Positions 51,970-60,936 of a stretch of 64,000 bases of DNA are shown here, piece after piece (the stretch's first letter is position 1; each line of letters starts with the position of its first letter). This stretch comes from Flavobacterium sp. TR2. Its GTDB lineage: Bacteria; Bacteroidota; Bacteroidia; Flavobacteriales; Flavobacteriaceae. The stretch spans positions 3,968,001 through 4,032,000 of the forward strand of contig NZ_CP104307.1 in assembly GCF_025252405.1 (NCBI RefSeq). Reading direction: 5' to 3'. The translations under genes and the position numbers were made by a program. The notes under the pieces are model-generated. The model ran no database searches. It was given only the letters and a program-made list of their open reading frames with translations, and was not told the origin of the DNA.

Positions 51970-53769
51970 ATGAAAAAACTATTAACCGCATTACTCCTAA
52001 CCTCTTCCGTTTTGGCGTCTGCACAAAATCTAATATCGAATGTCCAAAACCGAAACACAACTTCTTTAAACGGAGTTTGGAATTATATTATCGATCCTTA
52101 TCAAACAGGTTTTTACAGCTTTCACTTGGATCAGTACGACAAAAGTGAAAAACCGGCAAAAGGAGCTTTTTTCACCAATTATCACGCAGAAAACAAACAA
52201 GAATTGGTAGAATATGATTTTGATAAATCGCCAACAATCAACATCCCTGGCGATTGGAATTCGCAGATTGCAGAACTGAAATATTACGAAGGAAATGTAT
52301 GGTTCAAAAAGTCTTTTGATTACAATTTAGCGGCTAATAAACGCCTGTTTTTATATTTGGGAGCCATTAATTATAAAGCTGATGTGTATTTAAACGGAAA
52401 AAAACTAGGAACGCATGAAGGCGGTTTCACACCGTTTAATTACGAAGTGACTTCAATCGTAAAACCTACGGGAAATTATCTAGTCATTAAAGTTGACAAT
52501 ACCCGCCATAAAGAAGATGTGCCAACCGTAAACACCGATTGGTGGAACTACGGCGGCATCACGCGAGATGTGACTTTAATTGAAGAAGAGGCTTCTTTTG
52601 TGGAAGATTATACAATCCAGCTGAAAAAAGGCAATGCAAATGTTATTTCAGGTTTTATAAAAATCAATAATTTAGATGCTTCAAAAAATCAGATTTCAAT
52701 TTCAATTCCTGAATTAAAAGTCAACTTCAAAGGAAAAGCGGATGGCAACGGAATTTTAAACTTCGAAATCCCAGCCAAAAAAATCTTGTACTGGTCTCCA
52801 GAAAATCCGAAATTATATAATGTTACTGTTGACTTTAACGGGAAAAAATTAAACGATCAGATTGGTTTTAGAACTATCGAAACTAAAGAAGATAAAATTC
52901 TGCTAAACGGAAAACCAGTTTTCTTAAGAGGAATTTCAATTCACGAAGAAAATGCAAAAGGCGGCCGCGCCAATTCTGTAGAAGATGCTTTGCGCTTATT
53001 AAACTGGGCAAAAGAATTGGGTTGCAATTATGTGCGTCTGGCGCATTATCCGCATAACGAAAATATCATTCGCGAAGCTGATAAAATGGGAATAATGGTT
53101 TGGGAGGAAATTCCGGTATATTGGACTGTAGAATTTACAAACAAAAACACGTATCAAAATGCCGAAGATCAATTGACAGCTTCTATTACAAGAGATAAAA
53201 ACAGAGCAAGCATTATCATTTGGTCAATGGCAAATGAAACGCCAATTTCTGATGCTCGAAATGCTTTCATCAAAAATTTGGCATCACACACCAGATCATT
53301 AGACAATACCAGATTAATCAGCGCTGCTTTATTAACCAAAAAAGAAACTATTGATGATCCGATTGGTGAAGTTTTAGATGTTGTGGCTTTCAACCAATAT
53401 TTGGGCTGGTACGGCGGAAATTTGGAAGATGCTGAAAAAATAACATGGAAATCTAAATACAATAAACCTATTGTTGTTTCTGAGTTTGGAGGCGATGCAA
53501 AAGCCGGTTTTCATGGAGAGAAAAACGAACGTTGGACAGAAGAATATCAGGAATATCTATACATTCAAAACCTGAAAATGATTGAAAAGATTCCACATCT
53601 AAGCGGAACAAGCCCTTGGATTCTAGTCGATTTCAGATCTCCGAAAAGACTGCTTCCAGGAATTCAGGACGGTTATAATCGTAAAGGTTTAATTTCAAAT
53701 GACGGCGAAAAGAAAAAGGCTTTTTACATTATGCAGGATTGGTACGCTAAAAAGAAAAACGAATATTAA
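51970..53769 (+). CDS. GH2 beta-glucuronidase-like glycosidase
   Basis: A 599-residue secreted enzyme, shorter than its neighbour and without extra C-terminal domains, close to the length of E. coli GusA. Signal peptide ends SVLASAQ. Features: PGDWNSQIAELKYYEGNVWFKK in the jelly roll, acid/base Glu423 in SMANETP, nucleophile Glu505 in VSEFGGDAK, and the NxK motif as YNRKGLIS (Asn570, Lys572). The frame is open from 51901, but those 23 extra codons are dispersed-repeat sequence and would bury the signal peptide, so the start is set at MKKLLTALL. The two adjacent GH2 enzymes are divergent in sequence and may cut different linkages. Confidence 0.93.
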   Translation: MKKLLTALLLTSSVLASAQNLISNVQNRNTTSLNGVWNYIIDPYQTGFYSFHLDQYDKSEKPAKGAFFTNYHAENKQELVEYDFDKSPTINIPGDWNSQIAELKYYEGNVWFKKSFDYNLAANKRLFLYLGAINYKADVYLNGKKLGTHEGGFTPFNYEVTSIVKPTGNYLVIKVDNTRHKEDVPTVNTDWWNYGGITRDVTLIEEEASFVEDYTIQLKKGNANVISGFIKINNLDASKNQISISIPELKVNFKGKADGNGILNFEIPAKKILYWSPENPKLYNVTVDFNGKKLNDQIGFRTIETKEDKILLNGKPVFLRGISIHEENAKGGRANSVEDALRLLNWAKELGCNYVRLAHYPHNENIIREADKMGIMVWEEIPVYWTVEFTNKNTYQNAEDQLTASITRDKNRASIIIWSMANETPISDARNAFIKNLASHTRSLDNTRLISAALLTKKETIDDPIGEVLDVVAFNQYLGWYGGNLEDAEKITWKSKYNKPIVVSEFGGDAKAGFHGEKNERWTEEYQEYLYIQNLKMIEKIPHLSGTSPWILVDFRSPKRLLPGIQDGYNRKGLISNDGEKKKAFYIMQDWYAKKKNEY

Positions 53770-53794
53770 ATAATTATTTTCACACAACGTTAAT

Positions 53795-53870
53795 CTGTAG
53801 AGACGCACCGCAGTGCGTCTACGCAACGACGGTTACAATACATTAGACGCACTGCGGTGCGTCTCTACAG
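53795..53870. repeat. Perfect 26-bp inverted repeat
   Basis: Arms 53795-53820 and 53845-53870 are exact reverse complements (GTAGAGACGCACCGC...), with a 24-base loop. Each arm also has an inner palindrome GACGCACYGCRGTGCGTC. It has no T-tract and lies between convergent-free, same-strand genes. Confidence 0.88.
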
Positions 53871-54002
53871 AAAATTGGATCGGAATTAAAATTATCTCGT
53901 CAAAACTGTTACCAATTCATTAACAAAAAACAGGCAGCAAATTATATGATTTTTCTTCATTATTAATTTACTTTGTTGTAGTTAATCTAAAAATTGTAAA
54001 CC

Positions 54003-54566
54003 ATGAAAAAATTCTATTTGCTAGCAGTTACTTTGTTTGCTGCTTTTACAGTTCAGGCTCAAGACATAGTAAAATTTGCTCCGCTTGATGCAAGTCCGGT
54101 TGATATTTCTTATTTTCCAAACAAAGCGGTTAAATTCAAAAAAACAGATACCCCAAACCCAGTTATCAAAGTTCTTTACGCAAGACCTTCTGCAAAAGGA
54201 AGAACTATTTTTGGCGATGTGGTAAAATTTGGAGAAGTTTGGAGAGTTGGCGCTAATGAAAACACAGAGATTAAATTCTACAAAGATGTCACAATCGGCG
54301 GTAAAAAAGTTCCTGCGGGATACTACAGTTTATTTGCCATTCCAGAAAAAGACAAATGGACTATCATCATCAACAAAGAATTGGATTTATGGGGTGGTTA
54401 TGCTTATGACGAAAGCAAAGATGTGGTAAGAGTTTCAGTTCCTGTTAAACCAGTTTCTGATGTTATCGAAGCTTTATCTATCGCATTTACTGCTCAAGGC
54501 AATGTAGCAAATCTTGTTATTGGCTGGGATAAAACAACGGTTGAATTGCCAATTACGGTTAAATAA
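54003..54566 (+). CDS. Secreted DUF2911 protein
   Basis: A 187-residue exported protein (signal peptide ending VQAQ). The DUF2911 pattern is clear: YARPSAKGRTIFG, KFGEVWRVGANENTEIKFYKDVTIGGKKVPAGYYSLFAIP, WTIIINKELDLWGGYAYDESKDVVRV. The family is common in Bacteroidota and uncharacterised. It has its own terminator at 54596 and looks monocistronic, so membership in the uronate locus is not implied. Confidence 0.88.
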   Translation: MKKFYLLAVTLFAAFTVQAQDIVKFAPLDASPVDISYFPNKAVKFKKTDTPNPVIKVLYARPSAKGRTIFGDVVKFGEVWRVGANENTEIKFYKDVTIGGKKVPAGYYSLFAIPEKDKWTIIINKELDLWGGYAYDESKDVVRVSVPVKPVSDVIEALSIAFTAQGNVANLVIGWDKTTVELPITVK

Positions 54567-54595
54567 GTTTTACTAATATATGCCACGAAGGCACA

Positions 54596-54633
54596 AAGTC
54601 GCAAAGTTTTTTCTAAAGCTTTGCGACTTTTTT
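54596..54633 (+). terminator. Terminator of the DUF2911 gene, built from repeat sequence
   Basis: AAGTCGCAAAG pairs with CTTTGCGACTT and is followed by nine T residues. The stem is a variant of the CGCAAAG repeat family seen at 12050-12440 and 18090-18345, so here a dispersed repeat seems to serve as a terminator. Confidence 0.82.
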
Positions 54634-55076
54634 TTTTGCCACGAATTACACAAATTTGCACTAATTTTTCCCCAAAAACTGATGAATCAAATTTGTGAAA
54701 ATTAGTGTAATTCGTGGCTATAAAAAATTTAATGCTTCTTCCTGTTTAAATCATTTTCCCTTGCATTTGCAAACACAATCCAATGCAAACATAACCCGTG
54801 GTTTTAACCACGGGAGCGCAGGATTGGATACGGATTGTTTTTTGATTGTGTTCCTGTGGTTGAAACCACAGGCTATATTTGAAAATTAGGAATCAAAAAC
54901 ACTCTTTAATGCTTCTTCCTGTTTAAATCATTTTCCCTTGCATTTGCACACACAATCCAATGCAAACATAACCCGTGGTTTTAACCACGGGAGCTCAGGA
55001 TTGGATACAGATTGTTTTTTGATTGTATGTCTATGGTTAAAACCACAGGCTATATTCTAAAAATTCGGGCGCAAAC
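54634..55076. repeat. Tandem duplication of a 177-bp unit carrying GTTGAAACC hairpins
   Basis: Two direct copies, about 54728-54904 and 54905-55060, begin with TTTAATGCTTCTTCCTG and share nearly all bases of the first 120. Each holds the left arm CCCGTGGTTTTAACCACGGG (itself a hairpin) and a right arm near GTGGTTGAAACCACAGG (copy 1) or ATGGTTAAAACCACAGG (copy 2). The copies differ by scattered substitutions and a few indels. Apparent short open frames here are repeat sequence. Confidence 0.88.
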
Positions 55077-55106
55077 AAAAAGAGGCATTTTTCAATGCCT
55101 CTTTTT
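55077..55106. terminator. Bidirectional terminator downstream of the aldehyde oxidoreductase operon
   Basis: AAAAAGAGGCATT pairs with AATGCCTCTTTTT around a 4-base loop, six bases after the minus-strand stop at 55112. Confidence 0.9.
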
Positions 55107-55111
55107 GTTTT

Positions 55112-57316
55112 TTAAACCTTAACAGTTTCTATAATTTTATCTAGCGTAATCGGTAAATCTCGAACACGTTTTCCAGTTGCATTAAAAACAGCATTTGCAA
55201 TTGCGGGCGCCATTCCGACTAAGGCAGTTTCTCCAAGACCTTTTGTTCCCATTGGATTGCTTATTGGATCTTTTTTATTAACGAAGAAAACTTCCTGTTT
55301 TTCAATATCCGCGTTTACAGGAACATGGTAATCAGCAAAATTATTGTTGATTGGTCGGCCAAAACGATGATCGATTTCTAAGGCTTCCATCAACCCCATT
55401 CCGATTCCTCCTACTGCTCCGCCAAACATTTGCCCCGCAGAAGTTTTCTGGTTGATTACTGTTCCAATATCTGCGCAAGAAACCACGTGAGCCAATCTTA
55501 TTTTACCCAAATTCGGATTCACCAATACTTTTACAAAATGAACAGAAAACGAGTAAATCGAATATTTCTTGGCTTCTTCAGCAGCTTTAGAAAGATTTTC
55601 CACTTCAAAATCTTCTAATTTATTACTGCTTAAAAGAGCCGCCAGCGTAACCGATTTCGATTTGTCTTTTTTAGAAGAAACCGTTCCGTTTTCAAAAGTT
55701 AAATCGGTAATCGCGATTCCTTTTAAAGCAGGACTTTTGCTTCCCAATTCAATTATTTTATTCAATAGCAAATTACAGGCATCATGAACCGCAGAACCGA
55801 CAGATGAAGTTGTTGCCGACCCCCCTTGTGTCGGACCTTTCGGCAATCCGCTTTTTCCCATTTCGATGATTACGTTTTCAGTCGGCAAACCTATCACTTC
55901 TGCTCCAATTGCAGTCATCATAGTCGCTGTTCCCGGTCCCATATCGTTTACACTGCATTGCAGCACTAAATCGCCATTGGCTAAGAATTTTGCTTTTACA
56001 GCAGTTGGGCTTCTATAACAGCCAAAAGTTCCTGTTCCCATTCCGTAACCTACCAGCCAGTTTCCTTCTTTAACAGAACCTGGTTCATTTTTACGGTTTT
56101 TCCAGCCAATGCGCTCCATTCCTCCTTCGTAACATTCTAAAAGGTATTTACTGCTCCACGGCTTATTTTGTTCTTGATCTTTTTCTGCGTAATTCAGCTT
56201 GCGAAATTCGATCGGGTCCAAATTTAATTTATAAGCCATTTCATCCATAGCACATTCTAATGCAAAAGATCCTGTCGCCTCACCCGGGCCACGCATCCAG
56301 ATTGGCGTGCAAGTATCCAAAGGCACAATTCTGTAACGTGTAGAAACATTGGCACAATCATAAATAAATCGAGACATATTTACCGTTCCTTCCATAAAAT
56401 CTTCATAACTCGAAGTCATGGCGACCGCCTCATGCGTCAAACCTGTCAGTTTTCCATCTTTTGTTGCACCAAGACCCATTTTCTGAATGGTGTACGGTCT
56501 GAAACCAACATTGGTAAACATCTGCTCACGATGCAAAACCAGTTTCACAGGTCGATTTAATTTTTTGGCACCAATCAAAGCCGCGATTTCATAGGGCCAA
56601 GTATGCAATCCCATTCCAAATGCACCTCCAAGATATTCAGCATGAACCTCAACATCTTCTGCGGGAACATTAAAAACTCCTGCTACACTTCTGCGCGTAC
56701 CTTCTACACCTTGGCTTTTCGTATATAAAATTGGCTTATTGCCGTCCCATTTTGCAATGATATTTGCCAGTTCCATTGGGTTGTGAACTTCTGTTGGAAT
56801 CGTATATTCGGCTTCTAGAACTACTTCAGCATTTTTATAGCCGTCATGCTCACCGCGATGGTAGTCATTTCCTTTATCCGTTTCAACTTTCTTTTCTTTT
56901 TCAGCGGCTTTTTTAAGTTCTGTCGAATGCTCTTCTTTAAAATAATCGGCTTTGATCAAACTTGCTGCATATCGCATACGTTCAAAAGTATCGGCAATCA
57001 CCAAAGCAATTGGCTGATCGTAATACAATATCGAATCATCTTTAAAAATCTGCAGCGGCTGCCCAAAATTATGCTTGTCTTTAGCTTTCTGATAACCTGC
57101 AGGTTTATCTACATTCAAATGGGTAATAACCGCCAAAACTCCTGGAGCCCATTCTGCTTTTTTGGTATTAATGGTTTTGATTCTTCCTTTGGCAATCGTG
57201 CTTCCCACTAGGCACGCATAAGCTACACCAGCCGTTTTATATTCTGCCGAATAAGTTGCAGAGCCCGTTACTTTAGCAAATCCGTCAACTCTATTAATAT
57301 TACTTGTCTTGCTCAT
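55112..57316 (-). CDS. Molybdenum-cofactor subunit of a PaoABC/xanthine-oxidase-family aldehyde oxidoreductase
   Basis: A 734-residue large subunit that oxidises aldehydes or heterocycles at a molybdenum-cytosine-dinucleotide centre. Landmarks: GFAKVTGSATYSAEY near the start, GGAFGMGLHTWPYE, RGPGEATGSFALECAMDE, QGGSATTSSVGSAVHDA, and the catalytic Glu696 in KGLGETALVG. Its order with the FAD and iron-sulfur genes (small, medium, large on the minus strand) and its length match PaoC/YagR of E. coli. It has no signal sequence and would be exported with the Tat-tagged small subunit. Substrate unknown; aromatic aldehydes are usual for the group. Confidence 0.93.
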   Translation of the reverse strand: MSKTSNINRVDGFAKVTGSATYSAEYKTAGVAYACLVGSTIAKGRIKTINTKKAEWAPGVLAVITHLNVDKPAGYQKAKDKHNFGQPLQIFKDDSILYYDQPIALVIADTFERMRYAASLIKADYFKEEHSTELKKAAEKEKKVETDKGNDYHRGEHDGYKNAEVVLEAEYTIPTEVHNPMELANIIAKWDGNKPILYTKSQGVEGTRRSVAGVFNVPAEDVEVHAEYLGGAFGMGLHTWPYEIAALIGAKKLNRPVKLVLHREQMFTNVGFRPYTIQKMGLGATKDGKLTGLTHEAVAMTSSYEDFMEGTVNMSRFIYDCANVSTRYRIVPLDTCTPIWMRGPGEATGSFALECAMDEMAYKLNLDPIEFRKLNYAEKDQEQNKPWSSKYLLECYEGGMERIGWKNRKNEPGSVKEGNWLVGYGMGTGTFGCYRSPTAVKAKFLANGDLVLQCSVNDMGPGTATMMTAIGAEVIGLPTENVIIEMGKSGLPKGPTQGGSATTSSVGSAVHDACNLLLNKIIELGSKSPALKGIAITDLTFENGTVSSKKDKSKSVTLAALLSSNKLEDFEVENLSKAAEEAKKYSIYSFSVHFVKVLVNPNLGKIRLAHVVSCADIGTVINQKTSAGQMFGGAVGGIGMGLMEALEIDHRFGRPINNNFADYHVPVNADIEKQEVFFVNKKDPISNPMGTKGLGETALVGMAPAIANAVFNATGKRVRDLPITLDKIIETVKV

Positions 57317-57323
57317 AATTTAA

Positions 57324-58304
57324 TTATTTTGATGCTGCTATTGCAAGTGCTTCTGCTACTGCATTCTCTCCAAGCGTTAGTTTAAAATTGTTATCGCCAT
57401 ATCCTTTCGCTCCTTTCATAGATAAGTGGCCTGCTTGTTTGAATATATCTTCCGAAACTGTTTTCCCTTTCAGGAATTTTTCTGTTTCAGTTAATCTCCA
57501 AGGTTTATGTGCTACGCCTCCCATCGCCAATCTGACATCATTTATAGTATTATTTTTTATGTCTAAAGCCACTGCCACAGATACCAATGCAAAAGCATAA
57601 CTGGTTCTGTCGCGAACTTTTAGATAATGGACGTTTTTAGTAAAATTATTGTCTGGAATTTCTACAGAAGTAATCAATTCTCTACTGTCAAGCGTGTTGT
57701 CTTTTTCAGGCGTGTTTCCAGGAAGTCGATGAAAATCGGTAAAATTAATTTCTCGTTTTCCTTTTGGACCTTCGACCAAAACTGTTGCATCAAGTGCTGC
57801 CAAAGCCACGCACATATCGCTGGGGTGAACAGCAATGCAACTGTCTGAAGCGCCAAAAACTGCTGCCATTCGATTAGAACCGCCAATGGCGCCGCATCCG
57901 CTTTTTGGTGTTCTTTTGTTGCATGGCATATCAGTATTGTAATAATAAGAGCAACGCGTTTTTTGAAGCATATTGCCTCCAACGGTTGCCATATGGCGAA
58001 TTTGCTGAGAAGCCCCAGCCGCTAAAGCCAATGCCAGCAAAGGATATTTTTCTTTTATAGATGAATCTTCGGCAACCTGACTATTTTTGGCCAATGCTCC
58101 AATAGAAACCTTTCCTTTTAAGAACTCTATTTTCTTTAAGTCTAATCCGTTGATGTCAACTAGTTTGTCTGGAGCCACGATATTCTTCTTCATTAAATCG
58201 ACAAGATTCGTTCCGCCCGCAATAAACATGGAAGAATTATCTTTGGCTTTGCCTGTAACTGCCGAAGAAGAAGACAGCGCTTTAATTATCTGAAAGTTTT
58301 TCAT
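57324..58304 (-). CDS. FAD-binding subunit with extra iron-sulfur site (PaoB-like)
   Basis: A 326-residue medium subunit. FAD motifs are FIAGGTNLVDLMK and the RQIRHMATVGGN segment. A cysteine-rich loop (TRCSYYYNTDMPCNKR, then SGCGAIGG and DSCIAVHP) corresponds to the additional [4Fe-4S] site known from PaoB, so the enzyme is of the PaoABC type, not classical xanthine dehydrogenase. The start overlaps the upstream gene by 4 bp (ATGA), and the downstream gene begins 7 bp after its stop. Confidence 0.92.
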   Translation of the reverse strand: MKNFQIIKALSSSSAVTGKAKDNSSMFIAGGTNLVDLMKKNIVAPDKLVDINGLDLKKIEFLKGKVSIGALAKNSQVAEDSSIKEKYPLLALALAAGASQQIRHMATVGGNMLQKTRCSYYYNTDMPCNKRTPKSGCGAIGGSNRMAAVFGASDSCIAVHPSDMCVALAALDATVLVEGPKGKREINFTDFHRLPGNTPEKDNTLDSRELITSVEIPDNNFTKNVHYLKVRDRTSYAFALVSVAVALDIKNNTINDVRLAMGGVAHKPWRLTETEKFLKGKTVSEDIFKQAGHLSMKGAKGYGDNNFKLTLGENAVAEALAIAASK

Positions 58305-58939
58305 ATCTCCTTTCCTCCTTCCTTCACTTCTGTTATAGCATCAACAATATTATGGTAAGCTCCACAACGGCAGATGTTACCACTCATATATTCTCTAATT
58401 TCTTCTCTGCTGTTGGCATGGCCTTCTTTTATGCAGGCAATTCCCGACATGATTTGTCCAGGAGTGCAATAGCCGCACTGAAAACCATCATGCTTGATAA
58501 AAGCTTCTTGCATTGGATGCAGTTTTTTGCCTTGAGAGAGTCCTTCAATAGTGGTCACCTGTGCATTCTGCTGCATCGATGCCAAAGAAAGGCATGATAA
58601 GATTCGAGTTCCGTTTACGTGAACTGTACACGCACCACATTGCCCATGATCGCAGCCTTTTTTTGTTCCCGTAAGCTGCAATTGTTCGCGAAGCAAATCA
58701 AGCAGCGTAGTTCTTGGCTCGATGTTCAAATTGTGTTTTGTGCCATTTACTTCAATAGAAAGCGGCACCGTTTCTAAATACTCCGCAATTTTTTCATCCC
58801 ATTTCTTTTCTGAAGCCATTACCAGCGAAGGAGGCGTCAGGGCAAGAGCGGTAAAAAGTCCTGATTTCTTTATAAAGTCACGGCGCGAACTAGCATCTTC
58901 GGGCGTTACTTTATTCTGATTTGTTTTTTTAGAAGCCAT
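58301..58939 (-). CDS. 2Fe-2S subunit with Tat signal (PaoA-like)
   Basis: A 212-residue small subunit. The N-terminus carries a twin-arginine signal (SSRRDFIKKSG then a hydrophobic ALALTPPSLVMA), so the assembled enzyme should be periplasmic. Two [2Fe-2S] sites are seen: the plant-ferredoxin type CDHGQCGACTVHVNG with a later Cys in RILSCL, and the C-terminal type GFQCGYCTPGQIMS with NICRCGAYHNI. First gene of the operon; a TAAATTTG box at 58984-58991 may be its promoter. Confidence 0.94.
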   Translation of the reverse strand: MASKKTNQNKVTPEDASSRRDFIKKSGLFTALALTPPSLVMASEKKWDEKIAEYLETVPLSIEVNGTKHNLNIEPRTTLLDLLREQLQLTGTKKGCDHGQCGACTVHVNGTRILSCLSLASMQQNAQVTTIEGLSQGKKLHPMQEAFIKHDGFQCGYCTPGQIMSGIACIKEGHANSREEIREYMSGNICRCGAYHNIVDAITEVKEGGKEI

Positions 58940-59304
58940 TCAGTCTATTTGTTAAATTAGCAGATTTGCTTTTGTAATTCTAACAAATTTAGTCAACTTA
59001 AATCACAAAAAGTTATGAAATTCAAACATTACTCTTATTTAGAATAATTACAATTTTGTTTTTTTTAACCACAAGTTTCCAAAGATTTTATTATTTCTTT
59101 CGCAGATTTGGCAGATAATGTAGGTTTGAGTTTAAGAAAGATTTGCGCAGCGTTTTTAATAATAAAGCTTAAAAAAATCTGTTCAAATCTGTGAAATCTG
59201 CGAAAAGCAAAAAAAGATGCCCATAAAAACTTTGTGTGCTTTACGGTTGATTTTCCATAGAGATTAATTCTGAAATTGTATTTTTACTGAATCAAGCTCA
59301 AATT
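58940..59304. repeat. Divergent spacer with CGCAGATTT inverted repeat
   Basis: Arms 59098-59116 (TTTCGCAGATTTGGCAGAT) and 59187-59205 pair with one or two mismatches and resemble the repeat at 47937-48020. The left part (58984-58991) holds a minus-strand TAAATTTG box. No gene seen. Confidence 0.7.
58984..58991 (-). promoter_or_regulatory. Possible -7 box of the aldehyde oxidoreductase operon
   Basis: TAAATTTG on the minus strand, about 45 bp upstream of the small-subunit start. No -33 TTTG at the standard distance. Confidence 0.4.
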
Positions 59305-60456
59305 ATGCCACAGCAAAAAATCATTTATCTGGATAACAATGCCACAACCCGTGTTGATGAGCGTGTTTTGAATGCAATGCTGCCATATTTCACTGATTTT
59401 TACGCCAATCCAACAAGTACGCATCTTGCGGGATTAACCATAAAAGAAGCTGTAGAAAACGCTGCTTGGCAAACTGCCGATTTGATAAATACAAATGCTG
59501 ATGAAATCATTTTTACGTCTGGCGCAACAGAAAGCATTAATTTGGCTATAAAAGGCCTGAGCAATCAAGAAAGAAAACATATTATTACCATTCAGACCGA
59601 ACATAAAGCGGTTCTTGAAACTTGCCATTTTATGGAAAGCATTGGTTTTGAAGTTACTTATCTTCCAACTGCTGCTGATGGGCTATTAGAAATTCAACTA
59701 CTCGAAGAAATAATAACCGATAAAACACTGGTTTTCATCGGAATGTTCTCCAATAATGAAACTGGCGTCATACAAAATACAAGTGCAATCTCTAAAATTC
59801 TGAAAGCCAGAGATGTACTTTTTATATGCGATGCTACACAAGCTGTCGGCAAAATTCCGATTGATGTAAAAAAGCATGAGATTGATTTTTTAGCCTTATC
59901 TGCACACAAGTTTTACGGACCAAAAGGCGTTGGCGCTCTGTATGTTTCGGCAAAAGCCAAAGCAAAATTATCTCCCCAGATTCTCGGAGGCGGACAACAG
60001 CGAAAGTTACGAAGCGGGACACTAAATGTTCCAGGAATCATTGGTTTAGGAAAAGCTGCTGAAATTGCTTTGAAGGAACAAGAAGAAGATCAAAAACGAA
60101 TTGAAATTTTAAGAAACAAACTTGAAAAAGGATTATTGCAGTTTGAAGGCTCTTTCGTGAACGGAAATATTGAAAACCGAATTTATAATACTTCAAATAT
60201 TTGTTTCCCAAACGTAAATTCTGAACAGCTGATTTTGGCTTTGGGAAATATTTCAGTTTCAAATGGTGCATCGTGTTCTGCGGTTATTTCTGAACCTTCT
60301 CACGTTTTAAAAGCAATGGGATTGTCTGATGCAGAAGCTTTAAGCTCAATTCGTTTTAGTTTAGGGCGTTTTACTACCGAAGACGAAATTGATATTGCTA
60401 TAGAACACGTTTTAAGTCTAGCTAGACAGTTTGCCACTAAGGCTCAAAGACACTAA
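59305..60456 (+). CDS. Cysteine desulfurase (NifS/IscS family), possibly for molybdenum cofactor sulfuration
   Basis: A 383-residue PLP enzyme that moves sulfur from cysteine to a carrier. The fold signature starts IIYLDNNATTRVDERVL; the PLP Lys202 is in SAHKFYGPKGVGA, and the catalytic Cys324 in SNGASCSAV. RKLRSGTLNVPGIIG is also typical. Its placement between the aldehyde oxidoreductase operon and the mocA/xdhC-like pair recalls Rhodobacter NifS4, which works with XdhC to sulfurate the cofactor, so that role is inferred. The last eight residues (FATKAQRH) and stop are supplied by a dispersed GCCACTAAGGCTCAAAGACA repeat. Confidence 0.93.
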   Translation: MPQQKIIYLDNNATTRVDERVLNAMLPYFTDFYANPTSTHLAGLTIKEAVENAAWQTADLINTNADEIIFTSGATESINLAIKGLSNQERKHIITIQTEHKAVLETCHFMESIGFEVTYLPTAADGLLEIQLLEEIITDKTLVFIGMFSNNETGVIQNTSAISKILKARDVLFICDATQAVGKIPIDVKKHEIDFLALSAHKFYGPKGVGALYVSAKAKAKLSPQILGGGQQRKLRSGTLNVPGIIGLGKAAEIALKEQEEDQKRIEILRNKLEKGLLQFEGSFVNGNIENRIYNTSNICFPNVNSEQLILALGNISVSNGASCSAVISEPSHVLKAMGLSDAEALSSIRFSLGRFTTEDEIDIAIEHVLSLARQFATKAQRH

Positions 60457-60936
60457 GATTTTTATATTTTAATCTCATAAAAACTCAAAGGTTTTGTGAA
60501 TTGCCACCTGTTTCAACTGGAGAATATGAAAAATTAAGAATTGAAGGCTTTAGCCAAAATTAGTTCCTGTTTGGCTAAAGCCCTACTCTCCAGCTTAATT
60601 ATTGCCATCCAGATAAAGCTGGACGCTATTCAAATTATGCTTAAATCTCGCAAAGGTGCGAGAAGTTTATTGTTTTTTTGTGTTGCTTCCAGCTTTAGCT
60701 GGATGAAATAATAAAAGAAGCTGAAGGCTTTAGCCCAACTTTCGTGGTTTGGCTAAAGCCTTTTAATTTGTAATCCCTTAATGCTCCAGTTAAAACTGGA
60801 GCCAATTCATAAAAATCTTAGTGTCTCTGGGACTTTACGAGATTAAAAAATAAAAATCTTAGTGTCTTTGTGACTTCGTGGCAACATCAAGAAAAATTCA
60901 TAAAAATCTTTGCGTCTCTGTGTCTTCGTGGCAACA
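60457..60936. repeat. Spacer packed with GGCTTTAGCC and CCAGCTTTAGCTGG hairpins and a tandem repeat
   Basis: No gene in 480 bp. Inverted pairs: GGCTTTAGCCAAA / TTTGGCTAAAGCC at 60546-60582 and GGCTTTAGCC / GGCTAAAGCC at 60726-60760; palindromic CCAGCTTTAGCTGG near 60690 and GCTCCAGTT-AAAACTGGAGC near 60783-60802. From about 60810 to 60940 a unit AAAATCTTAGTGTCT...TTCGTGGCAACATCAAGAAA is repeated two to three times, and its last copy overlaps the stop codon of the following gene. Confidence 0.82.

Noticed and set aside
54695..54889. A 64-codon open frame in the tandem duplication after the DUF2911 gene
   Set aside because: It crosses hairpin repeats and has no independent support.
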